Virus record (IMG/VR): IMGVR_UViG_3300034374_008949
Location: 1 to 34,144 of that record
Length of the DNA: 34,144 bases
Reading direction: 5' to 3' (one strand)
Origin: a virus
Part shown: piece by piece, positions 22,107 through 29,997 of the stretch
How positions within the stretch are numbered: the stretch's first letter is position 1
Layout: every line of letters begins with the position of its first letter
The notes under the pieces: model-generated
Database searches by the model: none
Told to the model about the DNA's origin: nothing
The model's input: only the letters and a program-made list of their open reading frames with translations
Made by a program: the position numbers and the translations under genes

Positions 22107-24788
22107 CTAGGCAATGCCAGCATCAGTTAGACGCTGTTCAAGGGTTTCGATCTTGGCGATTGCCTCCTGCAGCGCAGCAGTCAGCAGCGGCACCAACTTG
22201 GACTGGTCGATGCCTTGGTACTTAGGATTTCCTTCGTTATCAACCGCATCCTTAGCGCCAGAGATTGCTTCAGGAACAACATCTTGCACCTCGTGAGCAA
22301 TAAAACCGTCAACAACTAAAGTGCTTCCAATAAAATTGAAACGATTAACATTGAGTTGCTTCAGGCGATCAATACCATCAGTAAGCGCGACAACGTTTTC
22401 CTTAAGTCTGTAATCAGAAGTGGTGTTGTAATTAACTCCGTTACTTGTAGCGTTAATAGTAATTGAGCCGATAGTACTGCCGCCATTAAGACGGAAATCT
22501 GCAAAACGGTCGTCGTCGCCAGAGGTGTAAGCAAATTTATTGATATACAGCGCCGAAAAAGTTCGGTCTGCATTGTTAGCTATGGCTAAAGCTCCACCAC
22601 CACTACCTGTATCTTCAAGCCACGACATAGTGCTATTGCCGCTGGTTCTATTCCACGGCGTAGAGCTAATATCATTGCCAAAATAGACATTACCAGCGTT
22701 ATTAATCCTCATCCGCTCTACGGCCGTCGCGGTGGTCGAGGGGGTGGTGGAGAAGCTGAGGCGAGTTGGTGCGCTAGCAGGACTCCCCGTGTGATTTGAA
22801 TCAGCGTAACAACTTATACTTGCATAAGAACTTGCTCCAGTGCCCTCATCATTAGACGCAAAGAAAATATGTCCAAGATCATTACCAGCAGAAACAGTTG
22901 TATCGTTCCGCCCAATGGTTATTTCACCGCCGCCACCATCAATAACTTGAAGGCTGCCACGAGTAAAGTTACTATTCGTCCCAACCAACAGCCTGCCGTC
23001 GCTGTCGATTCGCGCTCGTTCTGCAGGATCATCAGCCGCAAGAGTTCCATTCGATGTGAAAAACGCTAACCCTTGGACATCAGTGTCTGAGCCCTCCTGA
23101 ACAGGAGCAATGGCACACTTGAATCTGTTATTTGTACCAGGGCGGCTCCATGCCAAAGCTGAGCCATAGTTCCCATCTGCTTGGGCAGCTGTACTTTCCA
23201 AGAAAAGGCCAACACCGTCGAAAACTTCGTTATCAGTAGGGTCAAAACCTCCAGCTCTTGTGGTAAAAATGGCACGAGGATCTACGGTGTTGATACCGAC
23301 GTTGCCATCGGCTTTGATGGTCATCCGCTCCGTCGGGCTGCTCTCTCCGTCGGCAGTAGTGGAGAACACTAGGCGTGTTGGTTTGTCACCGTCCGCATGA
23401 TCACCATCTGCAAATGCGCGGATTGTTGCGCACTCTTCAACTGTTGTTCCTGTACTGTCATTCCCGTACCAGCTAATTGCGCCAAGTTCGTTGCCGCTAG
23501 ATACTGTTAAATCGTTGCGAAGAAGTGCAATACCGCCGCCGCCATTCCGGGCAATCTGCAGCAGTTCAGCATTACCACCAAACGCACTATTCGTACCAAC
23601 CAACAACCTGCCGTCGCTGTCGATGCGGGCGGCTTCTGCACCACCTGTCGTAAAACCTAGGGTGTTTGCACCAGGGCGATAAATACCAGTATCGGCAGAA
23701 CCATCTGCCCAGAAAGTTATTCCTGGCGAAGACTGAGTGCCGTCTGCAAAACGAGCAACACCCGATTGGCTAGTACCATCAAAGTTAAAAAGGATGTTTC
23801 CATTATTTTCGATACGCATCCGTTCGGTTGGCGATGCTGCGCCGGCGGCCGTAGTCCTGAACTCTAGGCGTGTTGGCTTATCACTATTACCGTGGGTGCC
23901 ATCGGCTCTTGCGATAATTTGAGCGCATTCTTGCCACGTTCCATTTTCAGCGTTGCCCCAAAAACGAATCCGGCCAATGGTGTTGTTAGTTGACACTGAA
24001 CTATCATTTCTAGCAAGGTTTAATGCCCCTCCACTAGCGTGAACACCTTGCAAAATGGATGAGACATCTGCAGTAATGTCACTAATCGTGCCAACCAGCA
24101 ACCTGCCGGAGCTGTCGATGCGCATGCGCTCCGTATAGGTAGTGCCGTCCCATTCACCAAACTGCAGAACGCTGTTGTATCCGATGTCTTTGTCGGATCC
24201 AAACATGTACAAAGCAGGTCTTGCAGTGCCCCCTGCAATGTGAAGAGTCGCGGTTGGACTCGTAGTGCCGACCCCTACGCGATCATTAACAGCATCAACA
24301 AAGAAGGTATCGGTATCAACAGTGAGGTTACCGTTTGCGCTGATACGCATTTTTTCGGTTGGGGATGATCCCCCGTCGGCGGTGGTAGAGAACACTAATC
24401 GTGTTGGTTTATCGCCATCGGCATAAGTTCCGTCGGCAACTGCTGCAATGTTGGCACACTCCTCATAAGATGTCGAATCGTTATTAAAAAAGCGAATTTC
24501 ACCGATGCTATTGCCTTCAACGATTGAGGTATCGTTGCGAGCCAAAACAAGAGCGCAAGAGGTAGTATCAACCACTTGCAAATTCGCGCCTGATATCGAA
24601 CTAGACGTGCCAACTAACAGTTTGCCGTCGCTGTCAATAGTTAGCCGTGGGCTTGCAGCAGCATTGGTATTGAATGCAAGGGTATTAGCCGCAGATAAGT
24701 AGACACCATTATCCGGCGCAGCACTTGTTGATTCAAACGCCAGGGCTTGAACAAGATTGCTGATTAACTGAGCGGTTGTCTGCGACAT
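22107..24788 (-). CDS. Long tail fibre with repeated modules and S74 chaperone
   Basis: 893 residues. Four modules begin RIDSDGRLLVGT or a close variant, near residues 51, 224, 390 and 595, each followed by LARND(T/S)S-like strands and by KPTRLVFSTTADG...SPTERMRI. This repeat gives a long trimeric beta-shaft. The last 110 residues are an S74 chaperone: SDYRLKENVVALTDG with the Ser-Lys dyad, VDGFIAHEVQDVVPEA, and a terminal coiled coil (LTAALQEAIAKIETLEQRL). It is the receptor-binding candidate of this locus. First ATG at 24788 follows a GGAGG-containing leader. The repeats are conserved at DNA level too, so recombination between modules is possible. Confidence 0.9.
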   Translation of the reverse strand: MSQTTAQLISNLVQALAFESTSAAPDNGVYLSAANTLAFNTNAAASPRLTIDSDGKLLVGTSSSISGANLQVVDTTSCALVLARNDTSIVEGNSIGEIRFFNNDSTSYEECANIAAVADGTYADGDKPTRLVFSTTADGGSSPTEKMRISANGNLTVDTDTFFVDAVNDRVGVGTTSPTATLHIAGGTARPALYMFGSDKDIGYNSVLQFGEWDGTTYTERMRIDSSGRLLVGTISDITADVSSILQGVHASGGALNLARNDSSVSTNNTIGRIRFWGNAENGTWQECAQIIARADGTHGNSDKPTRLEFRTTAAGAASPTERMRIENNGNILFNFDGTSQSGVARFADGTQSSPGITFWADGSADTGIYRPGANTLGFTTGGAEAARIDSDGRLLVGTNSAFGGNAELLQIARNGGGGIALLRNDLTVSSGNELGAISWYGNDSTGTTVEECATIRAFADGDHADGDKPTRLVFSTTADGESSPTERMTIKADGNVGINTVDPRAIFTTRAGGFDPTDNEVFDGVGLFLESTAAQADGNYGSALAWSRPGTNNRFKCAIAPVQEGSDTDVQGLAFFTSNGTLAADDPAERARIDSDGRLLVGTNSNFTRGSLQVIDGGGGEITIGRNDTTVSAGNDLGHIFFASNDEGTGASSYASISCYADSNHTGSPASAPTRLSFSTTPSTTATAVERMRINNAGNVYFGNDISSTPWNRTSGNSTMSWLEDTGSGGGALAIANNADRTFSALYINKFAYTSGDDDRFADFRLNGGSTIGSITINATSNGVNYNTTSDYRLKENVVALTDGIDRLKQLNVNRFNFIGSTLVVDGFIAHEVQDVVPEAISGAKDAVDNEGNPKYQGIDQSKLVPLLTAALQEAIAKIETLEQRLTDAGIA

Positions 24789-24822
24789 CTGGAGGCCTTA
24801 CTTCGATTCCTCCATTTTAGTG

Positions 24823-25086
24823 TTAGTTGCCTAGTAACTTCTCTAGGGAGTTTGCTTGGTGCTGTTGGTAATAACCTAAACGTTCTTGGATGATGTTGTA
24901 GTAATTGATGGCAGCATCTACCATTTCTTCTGCATCCATGCTGCTTGCCAGCTGTTCATTGGAGATCATGCTGGCCACAAGGGTTGTTACACCCCATTCA
25001 AGCTTGTTGCCAATCAAGGCATTAAGAGGAGTCCCATCCTGGGTAAACCCAGCAATCATTTTATTAAGTGCTGCGTCACCGCCCAT
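24823..25086 (-). CDS. Hypothetical helical protein, 87 residues
   Basis: MGGDAALNKMIAGFTQDGTP, then TTLVASMISNEQLASSMDAE and YYNIIQERLGYYQQHQANS. All-helical, soluble. A strong AGGGGAG ribosome site precedes the ATG. It lies just before the fibre gene, in the same direction, so a chaperone or accessory role for the fibre is possible but only from position. Confidence 0.65.
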   Translation of the reverse strand: MGGDAALNKMIAGFTQDGTPLNALIGNKLEWGVTTLVASMISNEQLASSMDAEEMVDAAINYYNIIQERLGYYQQHQANSLEKLLGN

Positions 25087-25128
25087 GGAACTCCCCTCAA
25101 CTAGTACTTATTCTTTATTGTATGCCCC

Positions 25129-25347
25129 TTACTTTTCGTTACGTGCCAGCCAGTACCAGTAACAACGGGAAGCATTGAGGTGAAAACGCTTACCAAGCAG
25201 GAGTTTTAGTTTCTTCTGCTCAAGGTCTTCTACTTCTTTGACGTTGTAGGGCAGCACTTCATCACCATCGCAGAGCATGGAAGTTTCCAGCTCATTCATT
25301 TGCAGCTGAAGATTGAAGTCCTCAACGCTGTGTTCATGGCACGACAT
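25129..25347 (-). CDS. Hypothetical protein, 72 residues
   Basis: Starts at the ATG 25347 (MSCHEHSVEDFNLQLQMNEL), 22 bases after the stop of the Gp157-like gene; the longer frame from 25578 overlaps that gene and its first half looks like a shifted frame. The C-terminal part has EVEDLEQKKLKLLLGKRF and ends YWYWLARNEK, very aromatic. No family recognised. Confidence 0.6.
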   Translation of the reverse strand: MSCHEHSVEDFNLQLQMNELETSMLCDGDEVLPYNVKEVEDLEQKKLKLLLGKRFHLNASRCYWYWLARNEK

Positions 25348-25369
25348 CTTGATGCGTGCATCTTCTGCG

Positions 25370-26080
25370 TTAGTGGGAGGCTCCAGCTTCTGGTAGAAGT
25401 TCTCCGAAATGTTCGGATGCATCCAGTTCCACTGGGTCTGAGAAGATTCGTTTCCGTAGGACTGAGTAGTCTTGGACAACTTTGACTCCAGGCGGTAATT
25501 GTTGACCTGCTTGATAGGCGTGACGGATTGCATCGAGGTTTGGGAGGACTTCATGTTTGGTTTTAGGTTCTGTGTCATCGGAGATGACTTCTCCTGACAT
25601 GGAACGTACCACAGTTCTCTTCATAATTGTGGTTTCTTGTTCAACGCAGTAGTTACTACGTTCTTCACCACTCCAGTAATCAGGGTCGCTTGTGATTTCA
25701 ACCTTGAGTTCTTTACGGCGTGACAAGGTGAACTGGTAGTTACGGCCAGTGATCTTGTTGGTATCAGCTGGGAGTACACGCCTTAACCACTTGATCAGCT
25801 CTTTGAGCTGCCGCAGTTGGGATTCGTGATGACGCTTGGCTTTCGTGATGAGATCAGTTTCTTTCTTGACGCGCTCCAAGGCATCTTCATGGTGCGCCAT
25901 GGCGTAATAGATACGATCCACCTTTTCAGACCGTATGTTGGCGCAAGCTTCCAGTTCGGCTTTCGCCAGCTCTTCAGATTCAGGAGTGAGGAGAGGAAGA
26001 GAGCGTTCCAGGGCACCATAGTGCTCGTACAGCTGAATGACGTTGAGTTGGTTCAGCTTAGTGTGAGTGATCTGGGTCAT
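25370..26080 (-). CDS. Siphovirus Gp157-like protein
   Basis: 236 residues. A coiled-coil N-terminal half (LERSLPLLTPESEELAKAEL; ALERVKKETDLITKAKRHHE) is followed by ELIKWLRRVLPADTNKITGR and YQFTLSRRKELKVEI, where the turn into the strand TGRNYQFTLSRR is typical of the Gp157 family (PF05565) and the related Gam-like phage proteins. They are found with recombination and replication genes and may bind DNA ends. Position beside the replication cluster fits. The ATG at 26080 is four bases from the next gene's stop. Confidence 0.68.
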   Translation of the reverse strand: MTQITHTKLNQLNVIQLYEHYGALERSLPLLTPESEELAKAELEACANIRSEKVDRIYYAMAHHEDALERVKKETDLITKAKRHHESQLRQLKELIKWLRRVLPADTNKITGRNYQFTLSRRKELKVEITSDPDYWSGEERSNYCVEQETTIMKRTVVRSMSGEVISDDTEPKTKHEVLPNLDAIRHAYQAGQQLPPGVKVVQDYSVLRKRIFSDPVELDASEHFGELLPEAGASH

Positions 26081-26083
26081 GAC

Positions 26084-26203
26084 TCAGATGGTTTGAATGT
26101 TGGATTGAACTTTGTTGAGTACGTAGGCCAGCAATGCTGCGCATGCTGTCCAAAGAATGTCTTGGACAATGGGAAGAACGGTGGCAAGAATGGATTCGAA
26201 CAT
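26084..26203 (-). CDS. 39-residue membrane peptide
   Basis: MFESILATVLPIVQDILWTA, then CAALLAYVLNKVQSNIQTI: almost the whole length is one hydrophobic helix (residues 5-31). Its stop lies three bases from the Gp157 start. The leader TTCAACTC replaces a Shine-Dalgarno sequence, as in the GP88 gene, and a copy of the conserved block (26225-26259) lies just upstream, so this is probably the first gene of a transcript. Function unknown. Confidence 0.5.
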   Translation of the reverse strand: MFESILATVLPIVQDILWTACAALLAYVLNKVQSNIQTI

Positions 26204-26224
26204 GAGTTGAAGTGTGAATGAGGC

Positions 26225-26259
26225 GGCAGTTTAGTGTCGTACCGAACAAGTGCGGTTAG
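26225..26259 (-). promoter_or_regulatory. Conserved upstream block, copy A
   Basis: On the minus strand the block reads CTTGTTCGGTACGACACTAA followed by ACTGCC. It matches copies B (29962-29997) and C (32871-32907) over about 26 bases. All three lie 20-60 bases upstream of the start codons of minus-strand genes (26203, 29940, 32850). It may be a promoter for an unusual or phage RNA polymerase, or an operator. It does not show a normal -35/-10 spacing. Confidence 0.6.
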
Positions 26260-26444
26260 TCTACCGGTGCTGTCAAGTACTGATCCAATGCGCCACGGAA
26301 GAATTGCTTCCGCTCTTCATCGGTAAGGCCAGACCACCAGGCCAGGTCAGGATCATGTTCATCCCATTCGATGTGGATGGTTGAACCGTTGTCGTCATCA
26401 ACGAATGAAACCTTGAGCTTCATTACCCAATCGGCGTTATCCAT
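26256..26444 (-). CDS. Small acidic protein, 62 residues
   Basis: MDNADWVMKLKVSFVDDDNG starts a beta-hairpin-like stretch (STIHIEWDEHDPDLAWWSGL), then a helix ending FFRGALDQYLTAPVD. Trp- and Asp-rich. The ATG overlaps the end of the SWIM gene by eight bases. No family recognised. Confidence 0.65.
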   Translation of the reverse strand: MDNADWVMKLKVSFVDDDNGSTIHIEWDEHDPDLAWWSGLTDEERKQFFRGALDQYLTAPVD

Positions 26445-27384
26445 TGGAACGTTTGTTGTTGGTGAGCTGAGGCAGTGATGTACCTGGGAAAGGAACGTAG
26501 CCTGCCTCCATCATGTTGAAGAAAAGATCCCAGGCGTCGTGCTGCGTGAACGTTTGGTTTGGCTTGTAGGTACGCCAGTGCGACTTTGGAGCCTGAGCAC
26601 CATGCTTGGTGTAGAGGAGAAGGAACCTGCCGTTGTCAGTGGAGTTCTCTGGAGGTGCGTACCACCATGCAACGCACTTATCAGGTGCGTAAGCAGGGCA
26701 GGCATTACGGATTTCAGTGCGCTTGCAGAGTAGTTCGCGGTAGTTACGGAACCAGCTCAGGTGTTTGCACCAGGGTCTGTAGTCCTTGATCTCTTTCTGG
26801 AAAAGAGAAAGGTTGTTGAGTTGACGTTGAAAGGACCCACATGAGCATTGAGGCTCGCTATACACGGCCCTGTCGTCTTGCTCATCGACCAGTTCAGAGT
26901 CCAGGTCAATGGGCCGATCCTCAAGCCGCATCCCGTCCGGCGCAACCAGATATCCAATATCAGCCTGGTCCGACTGGATGATTGCTTTAAGTTGTTGTTC
27001 ATCTTCAATGTGTATAAATTTGTCAGCCCATCTTCCCTGCATAAGTGCGTGGGGGGTATGTTTCCCAAGGGCATGTACATAGGACCAACCTTTAAACATA
27101 ACGTATGCATTCTTACGCCATGCCGTAGGACCACGGTAGTTTGGTCCAAGGTAGGAGAAGAAGTCAGGCAGTCTGTGGGTGAAGGAAGTGTATGCGTCTT
27201 TGATTGGTTGACGCGGGAAGGACCGTTCGACCCCATCGCGGTAGACGACTAGGCAGTCATCACCGGAGATGTAGATGCCGCAGACATCAGTGTCATCGAA
27301 GTCTGGGAATGCACGACGAATGTTGGAACGGGTGTAGATGCAAGCCTGTGCCGCATCCAGTTCCTGCTGGAGTTCTGTTGACAT
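26437..27384 (-). CDS. SWIM-type zinc-finger protein
   Basis: 315 residues. A CxC...CxH zinc site, the SWIM pattern, is at residues about 179-211 (PQCSCGSFQRQLNN then YRPWCKHLSWF). Around it are two alpha/beta regions with similar wording (RSNIRRAFPDFDDTDVCGIY and RTEIRNACPAYAPDKCVAWW), each followed by a strand, a YRDG or YTKHG turn and a TH or TQHDA helix, so the N- and C-terminal thirds look like a duplicated domain. SWIM fingers bind DNA or proteins in transposases, helicases and ligases. No catalytic motif is visible; a DNA-binding or regulatory role is inferred. The leader has CAACTCA repeats and no Shine-Dalgarno. Confidence 0.7.
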   Translation of the reverse strand: MSTELQQELDAAQACIYTRSNIRRAFPDFDDTDVCGIYISGDDCLVVYRDGVERSFPRQPIKDAYTSFTHRLPDFFSYLGPNYRGPTAWRKNAYVMFKGWSYVHALGKHTPHALMQGRWADKFIHIEDEQQLKAIIQSDQADIGYLVAPDGMRLEDRPIDLDSELVDEQDDRAVYSEPQCSCGSFQRQLNNLSLFQKEIKDYRPWCKHLSWFRNYRELLCKRTEIRNACPAYAPDKCVAWWYAPPENSTDNGRFLLLYTKHGAQAPKSHWRTYKPNQTFTQHDAWDLFFNMMEAGYVPFPGTSLPQLTNNKRSNG

Positions 27385-27407
27385 GAGTTGGTTGGTTTGA
27401 GTTGAGT

Positions 27408-27611
27408 TCAGATAAACAAGTCAGGATCACCTGCTTGCTCATCTAAGGTAGCACGGCTCTTGGCATTGTCATAAGCAGATTTACCTACGCGGAATGTGGC
27501 GTAGGCAAGAGCTGCCCAGGCAACTGGGTTGCCAATGACTGTGAGTGCGCCAGCTCCCATGAGAGCAAAGGGACCTGCTGTTTTGATGACTGCTTTGTGT
27601 GTGGATTTCAT
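27408..27611 (-). CDS. Small membrane protein, 67 residues
   Basis: A basic N-terminus (MKSTHKAVIKTAGPFALMGA) leads into one or two short hydrophobic stretches (residues 12-42, GALTVIGNPVAWAALAYATF), then a charged tail (KSAYDNAKSRATLDEQAG). Small bacterial-type membrane protein of unknown role, transcribed divergently from the gene at 27694; a palindrome lies between them. Confidence 0.6.
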   Translation of the reverse strand: MKSTHKAVIKTAGPFALMGAGALTVIGNPVAWAALAYATFRVGKSAYDNAKSRATLDEQAGDPDLFI

Positions 27612-27650
27612 GTTTGTTTTTCTGAATACATTCTGTAATTCAAGAATAGG

Positions 27651-27685
27651 TTTAATTGTTTAGTAGAATACTGAAAACAATTAAA
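27651..27685. promoter_or_regulatory. Palindrome in divergent promoter region
   Basis: TTTAATTGTTT (27651-27661) and AAACAATTAAA (27675-27685) form a perfect 11-base inverted repeat with a 13-base spacer. It lies in the 82-base gap between two divergently transcribed genes, nine bases before the plus-strand ATG. An operator for a repressor dimer is the simplest reading; there is no U-run, so a terminator is unlikely. Confidence 0.6.
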
Positions 27686-27693
27686 TACAAACC

Positions 27694-27945
27694 ATGGATG
27701 AAATCAAGTACATACCGCTAACCGCATTACAAATTGAGCCAACGCTTGATGATAAGTTCTGGGAAGAAAAGGTAAAGCGCAGCATTCAGGATTGCGATTC
27801 GGTAAGTACTTTGAAAGAAATGGCGACCCTCTTGGTGAGGATCGCCACGCAAAGACAAGGTGTGATCAGAGGGTTGGTACAAGATCTATTCATCTTCAAC
27901 AACAAGTCTGTTGATGAGAATGATCTAGCCAACCCTGAGGTTTGA
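27694..27945 (+). CDS. Hypothetical helical protein, 83 residues
   Basis: MDEIKYIPLTALQIEPTLDD, then KFWEEKVKRSIQDCDSVSTL and TLLVRIATQRQGVIRGLVQD. Mixed helix and short strand, soluble. It is the only plus-strand gene in a long minus-strand region and ends directly next to the convergent DUF5895-like gene (27946), with no room for a terminator. No family recognised. Confidence 0.68.
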   Translation: MDEIKYIPLTALQIEPTLDDKFWEEKVKRSIQDCDSVSTLKEMATLLVRIATQRQGVIRGLVQDLFIFNNKSVDENDLANPEV

Positions 27946-29001
27946 TCAGAGGGACTCGTCTTCTCCAGTCATGGGATCACGAGCCGGAAGTGCTTTGACT
28001 TCTACCTCGCTGATCGTGCGGGAGACGGGCTGGATCTCAACACCTTCCTTGATGCCATAGGCACCACCCAGTTTCTCAGCGTCTTGACGTGAGTGCTGGT
28101 TGATGTAGTCGTCGTACATCTCCTGGAATTTCCAGGTGGAGTCACGATCTTCATCAGGGATGGAGAGACGTGCAAGGGAAGCAACGGCTTCGTCCTGGTC
28201 CGAGTAGCCCGGGATATCGAACGACTCGATAGCGCAGATCTCAACGTTGTTGGCACCACGCATTTCGTTTGCCAGCACCGGGCAGAAGACGGTGGTAGCA
28301 AAGAACTTCTCGTTGAATGCCAGGGGCACCTCAGAATCCAGCGCCTTGCTCAGGCACTTGGACATCTCCTTTTCATACAGACGAATCTTTTCAGACACGT
28401 CGGTACCGTTCAGACCCTTGAGGGTGAGAACCATGGGGATCTTGTGAGCCCGCTTGTTCTCTTCGGTGAGGATGTAGACGAGGTACTTGGTGCGGACACC
28501 GTACTTACGCTTGTACATTTCACCTTTGCTATTGGCAAGATCAGAGGCAATCTTGTCAGCTTCAAAGAGTTCTTTGACTTCGGGATTGTCAAAGGTGCCA
28601 ATCGTTTGGCGCATCCCAGTGGTCTCTTCGACCATCAAGGGAGAACGGAGAAGCACTTGGAGACGAGGCTCGACAAAATTGAGGCCCTCCTCGATGGAGG
28701 TATTGGGAGCCATACCGAAGGTCTGCTTGTAGTTCCAGTGAACTGAGCCTTTGGTGAAATCAGATTCTTCTGCAGTCCAACCGCAGGAATCAAGATCGGA
28801 GTTGCGGACGAACCATCCACGGATCTTTGATTTGTTGAGAGGTTGAATGGTCACCAGGTTCTGGTAACCAGAGACAAACTTCTTGTCCTGGAACATCATG
28901 AAAGAGTCCAGGCCACGAGAGGCAAGGGCCGAGGTTTTCTTAGTAGTCAAGGAGGAAGGCATAGTGATTTCGTAGTCAGGGGTGGATGCTTTTAACGTCA
29001 T
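27946..29001 (-). CDS. DUF5895-like protein of the replication region
   Basis: 351 residues from the ATG at 29001; a TTG 14 codons upstream directly follows an in-frame stop and has no ribosome site. The N-terminal part (SGYQNLVTIQPLNKSKIRGW, then NSDLDSCGWTAEESDFTKGS), the SPLMVEETTG phrase and a central YLVYILTEENKRAHKIPMVL region resemble the DUF5895 proteins of cyanobacteria and cyanophages, as far as I remember them. Mixed alpha/beta, no nuclease or NTPase motifs. Between the SSB and the SWIM protein it may be a DNA-binding or recombination accessory. Function unknown. Confidence 0.7.
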   Translation of the reverse strand: MTLKASTPDYEITMPSSLTTKKTSALASRGLDSFMMFQDKKFVSGYQNLVTIQPLNKSKIRGWFVRNSDLDSCGWTAEESDFTKGSVHWNYKQTFGMAPNTSIEEGLNFVEPRLQVLLRSPLMVEETTGMRQTIGTFDNPEVKELFEADKIASDLANSKGEMYKRKYGVRTKYLVYILTEENKRAHKIPMVLTLKGLNGTDVSEKIRLYEKEMSKCLSKALDSEVPLAFNEKFFATTVFCPVLANEMRGANNVEICAIESFDIPGYSDQDEAVASLARLSIPDEDRDSTWKFQEMYDDYINQHSRQDAEKLGGAYGIKEGVEIQPVSRTISEVEVKALPARDPMTGEDESL

Positions 29002-29121
29002 CCCAGGACGGACACCAAGCTTAGTGCTAACCTCCGGCTGCAAACGTTAAGAGAAGCAGCACAGACATCAGCATTCCAGGGCTTAGTAGCAGTACTAATA
29101 AGCCCAGATCATGGGGTGTCA

Positions 29122-29940
29122 CTAGAAGGGAGCGCTGTCGTCGTCCGTGTTGTCAGGTGCACTGCCGTATTGACCAGGAAGATCAGGCAGAGCAGAACCG
29201 TTTTGACCCCAAGGATCAGGTTGTTCTTCTGCTGTACGACCACCCCAAAGGGAAGTGACATTGCTACCAGAAGCCACGGTAGTTTGCGGCTCGATACGCT
29301 TCTCACCATCCTGGGGCTTAGGACCAAGAGTCATGGTGACGACTTGAATCTTGGTTTGTGTACGCCGTTCCTTGGTGTTGTTATCAGTCCAAGCATCGGT
29401 TACAAAGCGACCCTGGATCGTGAGGCCAGTGCCTTTACGCGTGAAGTCAACAAGCAGTTGCGCGTTGTTGGGTTTATCTTCTGCGTTGTTGATGGCGTAG
29501 AAGTTAAAGAGATCAGACTGATTACGACCAGTGTTGACGGTCAAAGTCTGATTGCAGATCATCAAGCCATTGGCTGTGGTCTTAAACGCCCTGGCGTCAT
29601 CGGTGTCAATGTTTTTGACACAACGACCGGAGAGGATGATGGTGTTGAGAATGGGGAACTGCTCTGCATCAACAGGCGAAAAAACTCCTCCGTGGAGAGA
29701 GAATTCCCTTGCGTCAATGTCGTAGCGGAGTTTCGAACCATGGAGGTAGATGTGACTGCCTTTGGATAACCGAGAGAAACGCTCGATTGATTTGCCGTAG
29801 ACATTGAGATCAATATGCGTTGGAGCTTTGTTTCCGACAGGCGGAAGACCCAGTGTGCAACGCAGGGCGGTTGATGTTGCGCTGGTATAGACTTCCCGTG
29901 GATCGTCTACCAGTTGAGCGCAAACTGCAACAAAGTTCAT
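29122..29940 (-). CDS. ssb: Single-stranded DNA-binding protein with two OB folds
   Basis: 272 residues. Two OB-type segments follow each other: residues 1 to about 93 (MNFVAVCAQLVDDPREVYTS, THIDLNVYGKSIERFSRLSK, KGSHIYLHGSKL) and about 96-205 (NTIILSGRCVKNIDTDDARA, NQSDLFNFYAINNAEDKPNN, GTGLTIQGRFVTDAWTDNNT). A Pro/Gly-rich linker then leads to the acidic tip DDDSAPF, close to the DDDIPF tail that binds partner proteins in bacterial SSBs. Tandem OB folds in one chain recall the dimeric SSB of Thermus/Deinococcus. It should coat single-stranded DNA next to the polymerase encoded upstream. Copy B of the conserved block lies 20-60 bases before the start. Confidence 0.82.
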   Translation of the reverse strand: MNFVAVCAQLVDDPREVYTSATSTALRCTLGLPPVGNKAPTHIDLNVYGKSIERFSRLSKGSHIYLHGSKLRYDIDAREFSLHGGVFSPVDAEQFPILNTIILSGRCVKNIDTDDARAFKTTANGLMICNQTLTVNTGRNQSDLFNFYAINNAEDKPNNAQLLVDFTRKGTGLTIQGRFVTDAWTDNNTKERRTQTKIQVVTMTLGPKPQDGEKRIEPQTTVASGSNVTSLWGGRTAEEQPDPWGQNGSALPDLPGQYGSAPDNTDDDSAPF

Positions 29941-29961
29941 CTTTTGAAAGGAGAGGTGGAA

Positions 29962-29997
29962 GGCAGTTTAACGTCATACCTGGGACGAGAAGATTAG
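29962..29997 (-). promoter_or_regulatory. Conserved upstream block, copy B
   Basis: On the minus strand CTCGTCCCAGGTATGACGTT followed by AAACTGCC. It lies between the polymerase stop codon and the SSB start, overlapping the former by three bases, and aligns with copies A and C. It would let ssb be expressed independently of polA. Confidence 0.62.

Noticed and set aside
29075-29106. GGGCTTA/TAAGCCC hairpin after the SSB gene
   Set aside because: The 7-base stem has a long loop and no U-run on either strand, so it was not called as a terminator.
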